Shown: in pieces, positions 1-5,260 of the stretch | Layout: the number at the start of each line of letters is the position of its first letter | How positions within the stretch are numbered: the stretch's first letter is position 1 | Source: Frankia sp. | GTDB lineage: Bacteria > Actinomycetota > Actinomycetes > Frankiales > Frankiaceae | Reading direction: 5' to 3' | DNA: 5,324 nt | Assembly (NCBI GenBank): GCA_019689615.1 | Contig: JADGHD010000380.1 | Span: 1-5,324 of the forward strand | Position numbers and translations under genes: made by a program | The notes under the pieces: model-generated | What the model saw: only the letters and a program-made list of their open reading frames with translations | Databases searched by the model: none | What the model was told of the DNA's origin: nothing

Positions 1-5
1 TATAA

Positions 6-47
6 CCCCACCCCCCCGGCCGTTTCGGCTCACGCCTCGGGGTGGGG
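6..47 (-). terminator. Probable operon terminator hairpin
   Basis: Bases 6-14 (CCCCACCCC) pair perfectly with 39-47 (GGGGTGGGG), giving a 9-bp G/C stem. Inside it a second small stem, GCCG at 19-22 with CGGC at 26-29, closes on a TTT loop. On the minus strand the hairpin lies about 65 bases beyond the stop of the last gene (112) and is followed by TTATA, a short and weak U-tract. Strong GC hairpins with poor U-tails are common actinomycete terminators. Its role is inferred from position and pairing only. Confidence 0.55.
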
Positions 48-60
48 GGGGGGCCCCCCC
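44..60. repeat. G10-C7 homopolymer palindrome
   Basis: Ten G (44-53) are followed directly by seven C (54-60). Bases 47-60 form a perfect self-complementary G7C7 palindrome. Its left part is shared with the right arm of the terminator hairpin at 6-47, so the two structures would compete. Such homopolymers are prone to slippage and sequencing error, so the exact run lengths may be unreliable. It does not affect any coding region. Confidence 0.6.
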
Positions 61-111
61 GCCCGCCGGCGCGAACGCGGGTACCAGGTGCCGGTGCCGG
101 TGGCCGCGGGG

Positions 112-462
112 TCAGCCGCGGTGCTCGGCGAGCGCGCCGATGGCGGCCAGCGGCCCGGACTCGTCGTAGGCGGCGACCTCCTCGTAGATCACCGGACGGC
201 GGTCGGGGTCCTGCAGCGGGCGCAGCGGGGAGGTGGTGGAGCGGTGGCTCGCGCCCTGCTCCCAGGCCGTGAACGCGGCCATGCTGGCCCACTCGGACAC
301 CACGACGAACCGGCTCGGGTCGTGGGCGTCGCGCATCAGCTGGTTGCCCAGCAGGCCGGGGGTGCCGACGAGCTGGGAGCTGATCGTGTGGTAGGCGGCC
401 TCGACGGCGGCCGGGCGGTCGGCTGGCTCGACCGCCCAGATCATCACGCGGACCCGGGACAT
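112..462 (-). CDS. Small ABM-family monooxygenase, last gene of the operon
   Basis: A 116-residue protein of the antibiotic biosynthesis monooxygenase (ABM, dimeric alpha+beta barrel) type. Known members (ActVA-ORF6, TcmH, PdmH-like) oxidise aromatic polyketide intermediates to quinones without a metal or flavin. Visible family features are the opening beta strand (residues 2-11), the GLLGNQL turn and strand (36-42), the FVVVSEW strand (52-58) and the following helix ending in a conserved-looking His73. The ATG at 462 shares one base with the stop of the preceding gene (TGATG), indicating translational coupling; there is no clear ribosome site of its own. The frame stays open upstream to 687, but that part is antisense-like coding noise over the preceding gene. 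The exact reaction, quinone formation or hydroxylation, is unknown. A cyclisation-assisting role is also possible, since PdmH-type enzymes act together with cyclases. Confidence 0.85.
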   Translation of the reverse strand: MSRVRVMIWAVEPADRPAAVEAAYHTISSQLVGTPGLLGNQLMRDAHDPSRFVVVSEWASMAAFTAWEQGASHRSTTSPLRPLQDPDRRPVIYEEVAAYDESGPLAAIGALAEHRG

Positions 463-872
463 CAGACGGCGGCCGGGGACGGGGCGGCGACCGTCTTGCT
501 GGCGGCGCCGGGCAGGTAGGCCAGCAGCGCGCCGGTGACCATCGAGCCGCTGGCCCGCAGCGGGTGCAGCATCCTGCGGTGCTCCAGGTGGCCGGGGCTC
601 TGCTCGAACTCGCGGAACAGCCGCTCGTTCACCCAGTCGCTGACGATGTAGTAGGTGCCCGGCTCGTCGGCCGACCGGATCAGCCACTGGCCGAGGTTCG
701 CCGGGTGGCTGGTGACGCCGTCCCCGATCCGCAGCCAGGTGCGCTCGAACTCCTCCTCCATCCCCGGGTGGACCCGCATGGTCAGCATCACCCGGAACGG
801 CGTGTCCGGGTCGACGGGCGCCCCTTCGCCCGTGCCCTCGGTCATCTCGGTGTCGTACTCGGTGCGCGCCAC
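462..872 (-). CDS. ABM-fold monooxygenase-like protein
   Basis: A 136-residue protein with an acidic, probably disordered leader (residues 1-24), an ABM-like ferredoxin-type core from FRVMLTMRV (26-34) through YYIVSDW (74-80) to LLAYLP (116-121), and an Ala/Pro-rich tail. The core has the family pattern of two strand-helix units, with Trp80 where the second ABM has Trp58, and a helix ending near His95/His98. The start is GTG at 872: a GGAGGG ribosome site lies 9 nt upstream, whereas the internal ATG at 845 has none. It begins 3 nt after the ketoreductase stop and ends on TGATG with the next gene. Paired ABM genes occur in pentangular polyphenol clusters, where one forms a ring quinone; which of the two does so here cannot be told. 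It is less similar to textbook ABMs than its neighbour, so a non-catalytic or cyclase-assisting role remains possible. Confidence 0.8.
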   Translation of the reverse strand: MARTEYDTEMTEGTGEGAPVDPDTPFRVMLTMRVHPGMEEEFERTWLRIGDGVTSHPANLGQWLIRSADEPGTYYIVSDWVNERLFREFEQSPGHLEHRRMLHPLRASGSMVTGALLAYLPGAASKTVAAPSPAAV

Positions 873-875
873 CGG

Positions 876-1613
876 TCAGATCCCTCCGTCCACCGTGAAG
901 TTCGCTCCGTTGACGTAGCTGGAGACGTCGCTGGCGAGGAAGAGCACCACGTTCGCGACCTCCGCCGGGTCGCCGAGCCGGCCGAGCGGGATCCGGTTGG
1001 TGTACATCGCCCGGACGTGGTCGGGCATGCCGGCGGCGTGGTCGGTCTCGGTCACGCCCGGGGTGACCAGGTTGACCCGGATCCCCTTGGCGCCCAGCTC
1101 CTTGGCCAGCGAGCGGGTCAGGCCGATCAGGCCGGTCTTGGCCGCGGTGTAGTGCGCGCGCAGCGGTACCCCGACCACGCCGGCGCCGGAGCCGACGTTG
1201 ACCACCGAGCCCCTGTCGCCCAGCAGCGGCAGGGCGCCCTGGGTGACCAGGTGGGTCGCGGTCAGGTTGGTCGCCAGCACCCAGTTCCAGTCGGCCACCG
1301 ACAGCTCGTGGTAGGGCACGTGGTTGATCGTGCCGACGTTGTTGACCACGATGTCCAGGCCGCCGAGGTGCTTGCCGGTGGCGTCCAGCAACGCGGCGAG
1401 CGCGGCCTGGTCGGTCGCGTCGGCGGTCATCACCAGGTGGTTGCCCCCGGTCTCCTTGAGCTCGCGGCGCAGGCTCTCCGCCGCCTCGCTCTCCCGCTGG
1501 TGGCTCACCACGACGTGGGTGCCGGCCCGGGCAAGGCCCAGCGCCACCGCCCGGCCGATCCCCCGGGTCCCGCCGGTGACGAGCGCCCGTTTGCCCGCCA
1601 GGTCCGCATACAT
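876..1613 (-). CDS. FabG-type SDR ketoreductase of the polyketide pathway
   Basis: A 245-residue classical short-chain dehydrogenase/reductase, probably NADPH-dependent, reducing one keto group of the polyketide. The cofactor motif TGGTRGIG is at residues 13-20, the NNVG motif at 91-94, and the catalytic tetrad is Asn116, Ser142, Tyr155 and Lys159. TPG at 184-186 and the FabG-like ending VDGGI complete the fold. The start is ATG at 1613, with AAGGGAG 7 nt upstream; the open frame continues further left on the transcript to 3041 but is out of frame with the CLF there. It lacks the PGG motif that follows NNAG in ActIII-type C-9 ketoreductases (here NNVG-TINH), so it groups by motif with FabG rather than ActIII. 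With a TcmN-type aromatase in the same operon, reduction away from C-9 is likely, as proposed for the C-19 ketoreductases of benastatin and pradimicin pathways. That regiochemistry is inference. Confidence 0.93.
   Translation of the reverse strand: MYADLAGKRALVTGGTRGIGRAVALGLARAGTHVVVSHQRESEAAESLRRELKETGGNHLVMTADATDQAALAALLDATGKHLGGLDIVVNNVGTINHVPYHELSVADWNWVLATNLTATHLVTQGALPLLGDRGSVVNVGSGAGVVGVPLRAHYTAAKTGLIGLTRSLAKELGAKGIRVNLVTPGVTETDHAAGMPDHVRAMYTNRIPLGRLGDPAEVANVVLFLASDVSSYVNGANFTVDGGI
882..887 (-). promoter_or_regulatory. Ribosome binding site deciding a GTG start
   Basis: The minus strand reads GGAGGG, 9 nt before the GTG at 872, inside the last codons of the ketoreductase gene. No comparable site precedes the ATG at 845, so the longer ABM protein starting at GTG is preferred. 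Confidence 0.7.
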
Positions 1614-1620
1614 GCTCGAT

Positions 1621-1627
1621 CTCCCTT
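1621..1627 (-). promoter_or_regulatory. Ribosome binding site of the ketoreductase gene
   Basis: The minus strand reads AAGGGAG, 7 nt before the ATG at 1613, within the 44-nt gap between CLF and ketoreductase. It fixes the start inside a much longer open frame. It is one of only two non-overlapping junctions in the operon, so the ketoreductase probably initiates independently. Confidence 0.75.
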
Positions 1628-1657
1628 GTCCGATGCCATCCGGTCCCGCGGCGGCGC

Positions 1658-2965
1658 TTAGCCGGTCCGCAGCAGCAGGACGCTGTTGAAGCCGCCGAAC
1701 CCGCGGGCGACGACCATCGCCACCCGGGCCCTGGGGCAGGCCCGCGGCTCGCGCACCAGGTCCAGGCCGTGGGCGGGGTCCGGCTCGTCGAGGTTGCCGA
1801 CCGCCGGCAGCACCCCGTCGCGCAGCGCGAGCAGCGCGGTGGCGGCCGTCAGCGCCGAGCCGCCGGCACACAGCCGGCCGATCAGCCCCTGCGGCGCGGT
1901 CACCGGGACCCCGTGCGGGCCGAAGACCTCGCGCAGCGCCGCCGCCTCCAGCGCGTCGAGGTCCGGCGACCCGGCGCCGTCGGCGAACACCACGTCCACG
2001 TCGCCCGGTTCGAGCGCGGCGTCGGCGAGCGCCCGGCGCATCGCGGTGACCAGCCACGCGGGGCTCGGCGCCGGCCGGGTGTGGTGGTGGGCGTCGTGGG
2101 TGGCGGCGTAGCCGGCGATCTCGCCGTAGACCTTCGGCGCCCCGCGCTCGGCTGCCGCCGCCGGGTGCTCGACGACCAGGGTCGCTCCGCCCTCGCCGGG
2201 CAGGTAGCCGTTGGCCCGCCGGTCGAACGGCTTGTACCCGTCCCGCGGGTCGCTCGCCGTGCTGACCCGGCCGCTGGACAGGTGACAGGTCAGCGCGTAG
2301 GGGGTCAGGCCCGACTCGGCACCGCCGGCGAGCACGCACGCCGTGCCGCGCCGGATCGTCCGCCTGGCCTGGGCGAGGCTGTCCAGGCCGCCGGCGGCGT
2401 CGGCGACCACCACGCCGGACGGGCCCTTCAGCCCGTGTCGGATCGACGTCTGCCCGGTGGTCGCTGCGTAGAACCAGGCGATCGACTGGTATACGCTGAC
2501 CGCGGTGCGGCCCCGGGTGTGCAGCCGGGACAGTTCCTTCTGGCCGAAGTCGTTCCCGCCCGACCCGGCACCGAAGATCACGGACGTGGCGTACGGGTCC
2601 CGGGTGGCCGGGTCGTAGCCGGCGTCCTTCAGCGCGAGCAGCGACGCCGCCATCCCGAACCAGGTCCAGCGGTCGGTCTGCACGATAAACCGGTTGTCCA
2701 GGTACTCGTCCGGGCTGAAGGCGGGCACCTGCCCGGCCAGCCGGGCGGCGTACCGGGATGCGTCGAACCGGGTGATCGGGGTGATCGCCAGCTCGCCGCG
2801 CAGCGTCGCCGCCCAGTAGTCCTCGACGCCGACGCCGTTCGGGGCGACCACGCCCAGCCCGGTGATGACCGGCCGGGCCAGCGGCGACGTGCGGTCGGCG
2901 ATCCCGGCCGAATCCTCGGCCGACAGCACCAGCCCTGCACCGGCGGTGCCCAGTCCCGGGCTCAT
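1658..2965 (-). CDS. Type II PKS chain length factor (KS-beta/CLF)
   Basis: A 435-residue KS-like subunit that pairs with KS-alpha and sets the number of malonyl extensions. Thiolase-fold landmarks are GLGVVAPNG (36-44), GPSGVVVAD (181-189), AAGGLDSLAQARR (190-202), GYLPGEGGA (253-261) and ARGFGGFNS near the C-terminus. The KS histidines are lost, as usual in CLFs: ADGAG (328-332) replaces NAHGSGT and GRLCAGG (363-369) replaces GHSLGA. Unusually, the glutamine normally at the cysteine position (EQAGG or DQAGG) is Ala190. Positions matching actinorhodin CLF Phe109, Thr112 and Phe116 are Asn138, Gly141 and Leu145, suggesting a roomier tunnel and a chain longer than C16. The N-terminus runs about 29 residues longer than ActI-ORF2, supported by the ATGA overlap with KS-alpha and a strong ribosome site. 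A His cluster (HDAHHH, 290-295) lies in a variable loop. The stop is TAA. Confidence 0.96.
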   Translation of the reverse strand: MSPGLGTAGAGLVLSAEDSAGIADRTSPLARPVITGLGVVAPNGVGVEDYWAATLRGELAITPITRFDASRYAARLAGQVPAFSPDEYLDNRFIVQTDRWTWFGMAASLLALKDAGYDPATRDPYATSVIFGAGSGGNDFGQKELSRLHTRGRTAVSVYQSIAWFYAATTGQTSIRHGLKGPSGVVVADAAGGLDSLAQARRTIRRGTACVLAGGAESGLTPYALTCHLSSGRVSTASDPRDGYKPFDRRANGYLPGEGGATLVVEHPAAAAERGAPKVYGEIAGYAATHDAHHHTRPAPSPAWLVTAMRRALADAALEPGDVDVVFADGAGSPDLDALEAAALREVFGPHGVPVTAPQGLIGRLCAGGSALTAATALLALRDGVLPAVGNLDEPDPAHGLDLVREPRACPRARVAMVVARGFGGFNSVLLLRTG

Positions 2966-4269
2966 GCCGCCCTCCCCGGGGCGGTGAGCACGATCGCGGA
3001 CTGGAACCCGCCGAACCCGCTGCCGACCGACAGCGCGACATCGACCCGGTGGTCGCGGGCGACGTTCGGCACGTAGTCCAGGTCGCACTCCGGGTCGCGG
3101 GTGCTCCAGTTCGCGGTGGGCGGCACGACGTTGTGCTCGATCGCCAACGCGCAGGCGGCGACCTCGATGGAGCCGATGGCGCCGAGGGAGTGGCCGACCA
3201 TCGACTTCAGCGAGCTGACTGGCACCTTGTAGGCGTGTTCGCCGAGCGAGCGCTTGAAGGCCGCGGTCTCGTGCCGGTCGTTCTGCTTGGTGCCGGAGCC
3301 GTGGGCGTTGACGTAGTCGACGTCGGTCGGGTTGAGCCGGGCCTCGTCGAGCGCGATCCGGACGGCCTCGGCCATCTCCACGCCGTCCGGGCGCAGCCCG
3401 GTCATGTGGAAGGCGTTGGAGCGGGACGCGTAGCCACCGATCTCGGCGTAGATGTGCGCGCCCCTGGCCCTGGCCCGCTCGTACTCCTCCAGGATCAGGA
3501 CGGCGCCGCCCTCCCCCATGACGAAACCGTCCCGGCTGGCGTCGAACGGCCGGGAGGCGTGCTCCGGGTCGTCGTTGCGGGCCGTCGTCGCCCGGATCGC
3601 GTCGAAGCAGGCGATCGAGATCGGGGACAGCGGCGCGTCCGACGCCCCGGCGATCATGATGTCCGCCTCGCCGTCGACGATCAGCTGGTGCGCGTAGCCG
3701 AGCGCGTCGATGCCGGAGGTGCAGCCGGTGGAGACGACGAACGCCGGCCCGTGCGCGCCGAACTTCGCCGCCACCTCCGTGGCCAGGCAGCTCGGAATGA
3801 GCGCGTGGTAGAGGAACTGGCTGGCGTAGCGCGGGTCGACCTCCCAGTGTCGACCGCCGTCGCTGACGACGATGTACTCGCTTTCCAGCTTGGTGGTCGC
3901 GCCCACCGCGCTGCCGAGGCTCACCCCGATCACCGGGCGGCCCGACGCCCGCTCGTCGGCGCCGTCGACGGGGTCGCCGACGTCGGGGCCGAGCTCCAGG
4001 CCCGAGTCGGCGACCGCCTCGGCCGCGGCGACCAGGGCGAACTGGACGAACCGGTCGTTGCGCGCTGCCTCCCGCGGCGTCAGGCCCGCGGCCAGCGGGT
4101 CGAAGTCGCACTCGGCCGCGACCTGGGAGCGGAACGGCGTCGGGTCGAAGAAGGAGAGCCGCCGGGTGGCGGTGCGGCCCTCGGTGAGCAGGGCCCAGAA
4201 CTCCTTGCGGGTGCCGCCACCGGGGGCCACCACCCCGACCCCGGTGACGGCGGTCCGTCGTCGGGTCAT
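2962..4269 (-). CDS. Type II PKS ketosynthase KS-alpha
   Basis: A 435-residue beta-ketoacyl synthase that condenses malonyl units carried on an acyl carrier protein, working as a heterodimer with the CLF. The catalytic set is complete: Cys183 in VSTGCTSGID, His323 in NAHGSGT, Lys355 in SSLKSM and His360 in GHSLGAIGS. The signature ACFDAIRATTARNDDPEHAS (220-239) is typical of aromatic KS-alpha proteins. All four catalytic positions sit 14 residues later than in ActI-ORF1, mainly because of a roughly 13-residue acidic, Gly/Asp-rich insertion around residues 94-110. The start is ATG at 4269, overlapping the cupin stop as ATGA with no strong ribosome site of its own, so translation is probably coupled. 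It overlaps the CLF by ATGA at its other end. The carrier protein it needs is not encoded in the window. Assignment is certain by motif; the chain length and starter unit are not readable from it. Confidence 0.98.
   Translation of the reverse strand: MTRRRTAVTGVGVVAPGGGTRKEFWALLTEGRTATRRLSFFDPTPFRSQVAAECDFDPLAAGLTPREAARNDRFVQFALVAAAEAVADSGLELGPDVGDPVDGADERASGRPVIGVSLGSAVGATTKLESEYIVVSDGGRHWEVDPRYASQFLYHALIPSCLATEVAAKFGAHGPAFVVSTGCTSGIDALGYAHQLIVDGEADIMIAGASDAPLSPISIACFDAIRATTARNDDPEHASRPFDASRDGFVMGEGGAVLILEEYERARARGAHIYAEIGGYASRSNAFHMTGLRPDGVEMAEAVRIALDEARLNPTDVDYVNAHGSGTKQNDRHETAAFKRSLGEHAYKVPVSSLKSMVGHSLGAIGSIEVAACALAIEHNVVPPTANWSTRDPECDLDYVPNVARDHRVDVALSVGSGFGGFQSAIVLTAPGRAA
2970..2977 (-). 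promoter_or_regulatory. Ribosome binding site of the CLF gene
   Basis: The minus strand reads GGGGAGGG, ending 4 nt before the ATG at 2965, within the last codons of KS-alpha. It supports the long CLF N-terminus and fits the ATGA coupling that keeps KS-alpha and CLF at equal amounts. Confidence 0.7.
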
Positions 4270-4733
4270 GCCGGCCCGACCGTGGGATGCGGGGCGGCCG
4301 CGCCGCCGGCCGGCAGCGGTTCGGTGTCCACGTGCCCGAGGTCGGGACGCGGCGCGAGCGGGCCGGAGCAGAAGACGAAGAACGCGTCCTCGTCGCCGGT
4401 GTTGACCAGCCGGTGGCGGGTGCCGACGGGGATCACCACGCCGCTCTCGGCGCCCAGCTGCTGCTCCACGCCGTTCAGCCGGATCGTCACCTGGCCGCGC
4501 ACGCAGTACAGGAACTCCTCGGAGTACGGGTGCCAGTGCTCGGTGACGACCTCACCGGGGGCCAGCGTGAGCGTGCCCATGAAGCCTGACTTCGAGCCGA
4601 CCGTCGCCGGGGACAGGATCGTGCGGATGTCCCCGCCCCGGCGCCGGTTCGCCGGCACGTCGTGGATCGAGACGATCCTCGGTGTCAGCGGGGCCGCCGG
4701 CGCGGCTGGCGCTCCCGCGGCCGGGGCGCTCAC
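4266..4733 (-). CDS. Cupin polyketide cyclase-type protein (TcmJ/WhiE-ORFII-like)
   Basis: A 155-residue single-domain cupin. Cupin motif 1 is intact, G60-x5-H66-x-H68-x4-E73-x6-G80, with the family-typical HPYSEEFLY (68-76). Motif 2 follows as P102-x-G104-x2-H107-x3-N111. His66, His68, Glu72/73 and His107 are the likely metal ligands. NRRRGGDIR (29-37), LSPATVG (40-46) and GPLAPRPDLGHVDTE (124-138) match, as I recall them, the conserved blocks of TcmJ and WhiE-ORFII. Such proteins assist ring closure of long polyketides; the related RemF is a metal-containing cyclase. The N-terminus (1-15) and C-terminus (141-155) are Ala/Pro-rich. The start is GTG at 4733 in a GTGA overlap with the aromatase stop, with GGGAG 6 nt upstream. 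The direct junction to KS-alpha is the same order as whiE ORFII-ORFIII. Whether it is catalytic or a structural helper is not settled. Confidence 0.92.
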   Translation of the reverse strand: MSAPAAGAPAAPAAPLTPRIVSIHDVPANRRRGGDIRTILSPATVGSKSGFMGTLTLAPGEVVTEHWHPYSEEFLYCVRGQVTIRLNGVEQQLGAESGVVIPVGTRHRLVNTGDEDAFFVFCSGPLAPRPDLGHVDTEPLPAGGAAAPHPTVGPA

Positions 4734-5224
4734 CGGCTGCTCCCGGCGGTGGCAGCGGCCGAGGAGCCGACGGCGGCCTTCGCGGCGGCCTCGACCTTCG
4801 CCTTGATCGCGGCCATTTCCCGCGGCGTGTTGGCGTTGATCCGGGTCACCATGCCTGGGGTGTCGACGGGGGCGCCGGGCTTCATCCGGAAGTCCTGGAC
4901 CCAGCGCATCCGGGTGCCGGTGCCCTCGGTGAGGTAGGTCCACTCGATGTGCATGTACTCGAAAGGCCCGGTCTCCACGCGGTAGGCGCGGACGCGGTGG
5001 TTGGCCGGGTCGAGGGTGCGCTCGGAGACCCAGCTCCAGACCTGGCCGTTCTCGTCCGGGTGCATGGTCAGCCGGAACTTGAACGTGTTGTCGTGCGCCT
5101 CGAGGATCTCGACGGACGCGTACTCGGTGAACAGCTGTGGCCAGGACTCGAGGTCGTTGGTCATCCGCCAGACGGTCTCGATGTCGGCGTCGATCCAGAT
5201 CGAGTTGTCGGTGTGCCCGTTCAC
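4730..5224 (-). CDS. TcmN/WhiE-type mono-domain aromatase/cyclase (SRPBCC)
   Basis: A 164-residue START/SRPBCC-fold protein that binds the nascent polyketide in a deep pocket and directs first-ring cyclisation and aromatisation. It aligns without gaps to the numbering I recall for TcmN ARO/CYC: Trp28, Phe32, Tyr35, Trp63, Trp65, Ser67, Arg69, Arg82, Met91, Trp95, Trp108 and Gln110 are all present. Family blocks are TNDLESWPQLF (22-32), VWSWVSERT (62-70), RVETGPFEYM (82-91) and MRWVQDFRMKPGAP (106-119). The tail after residue 145 is Ala/Ser-rich and lacks the methyltransferase domain that follows in TcmN itself. The start is GTG at 5224 with GAGGGAG just upstream; no ATG is available in frame nearby. 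It is the first gene seen in the operon and overlaps the cupin by GTGA. Mono-domain aromatases usually act on unreduced chains (C7-C12 or C9-C14 closure), which bears on the ketoreductase's role. Confidence 0.95.
   Translation of the reverse strand: MNGHTDNSIWIDADIETVWRMTNDLESWPQLFTEYASVEILEAHDNTFKFRLTMHPDENGQVWSWVSERTLDPANHRVRAYRVETGPFEYMHIEWTYLTEGTGTRMRWVQDFRMKPGAPVDTPGMVTRINANTPREMAAIKAKVEAAAKAAVGSSAAATAGSSR
4740..4744 (-). promoter_or_regulatory. Ribosome binding site deciding the cupin GTG start
   Basis: The minus strand reads GGGAG, 6 nt before the GTG at 4733, inside the end of the aromatase gene. The open frame continues upstream to 5303 without a conserved protein, so this site together with the GTGA overlap places the true start. 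Confidence 0.6.
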
Positions 5225-5229
5225 GGCTT

Positions 5230-5236
5230 CTCCCTC
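5230..5236 (-). promoter_or_regulatory. Ribosome binding site deciding the aromatase GTG start
   Basis: The minus strand reads GAGGGAG, ending 5 nt before the GTG at 5224. It is the best site in the leader and supports GTG as the initiation codon of the first gene. Confidence 0.7.
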
Positions 5237-5245
5237 GGGTGCGGA

Positions 5246-5260
5246 GCGCGCGCCGCGCGC
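5246..5260. repeat. GC inverted repeat in the leader of the first gene
   Basis: GCGCGC (5246-5251) and GCGCGC (5255-5260) form a perfect inverted repeat around a 3-base loop, 10 bases upstream of the ribosome site at 5230-5236. It could fold in the mRNA leader or simply reflect GC bias. No function is shown. Confidence 0.35.

Noticed and set aside
39..53. G-quadruplex in the plus-strand G tract
   Set aside because: The tract is two G-runs split by a single T rather than four spaced runs, and the neighbouring C-runs offer much stronger duplex pairing.
88..519. Plus-strand open frames over the second ABM gene, and likewise 4682-5299 over the aromatase
   Set aside because: They mirror the codon bias of the opposite strand and show no recognisable motif or ribosome site.
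462..845. Shorter ABM protein starting at the ATG at 845
   Set aside because: No ribosome site precedes it, whereas GGAGGG lies at the right distance from the GTG at 872, which also sits 3 nt after the previous stop. The acidic leader could still be trimmed in reality.
462..872. Assignment of the first ABM-like protein as a TcmI-type polyketide cyclase
   Set aside because: The expected TcmI-type family blocks are not visible, and the strand-helix order with the SDW motif fits the ABM group better. No TcmI-type cyclase is seen in the window.
1614..3041. Open minus-strand frame continuing upstream of the ketoreductase start
   Set aside because: It runs out of frame across the CLF gene and is Arg/Gly/Pro-rich without any motif. 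The ATG at 1613 with AAGGGAG marks the real start.
2966..4111. Open minus-strand frame continuing upstream of the CLF start, which would give an 817-residue protein
   Set aside because: The upstream part lies in the wrong frame of KS-alpha and has only low-complexity Arg/Gly sequence. The ATGA overlap and strong ribosome site at 2970-2977 define the CLF start.
3049..4806. Long plus-strand open frame (585 codons), with others at 564-1661 and 1769-3076
   Set aside because: They lie antisense to well-recognised genes and are rich in Val, Gly, Arg, Asp and Ala with no domain pattern, as expected from the reverse complement of high-GC codons.
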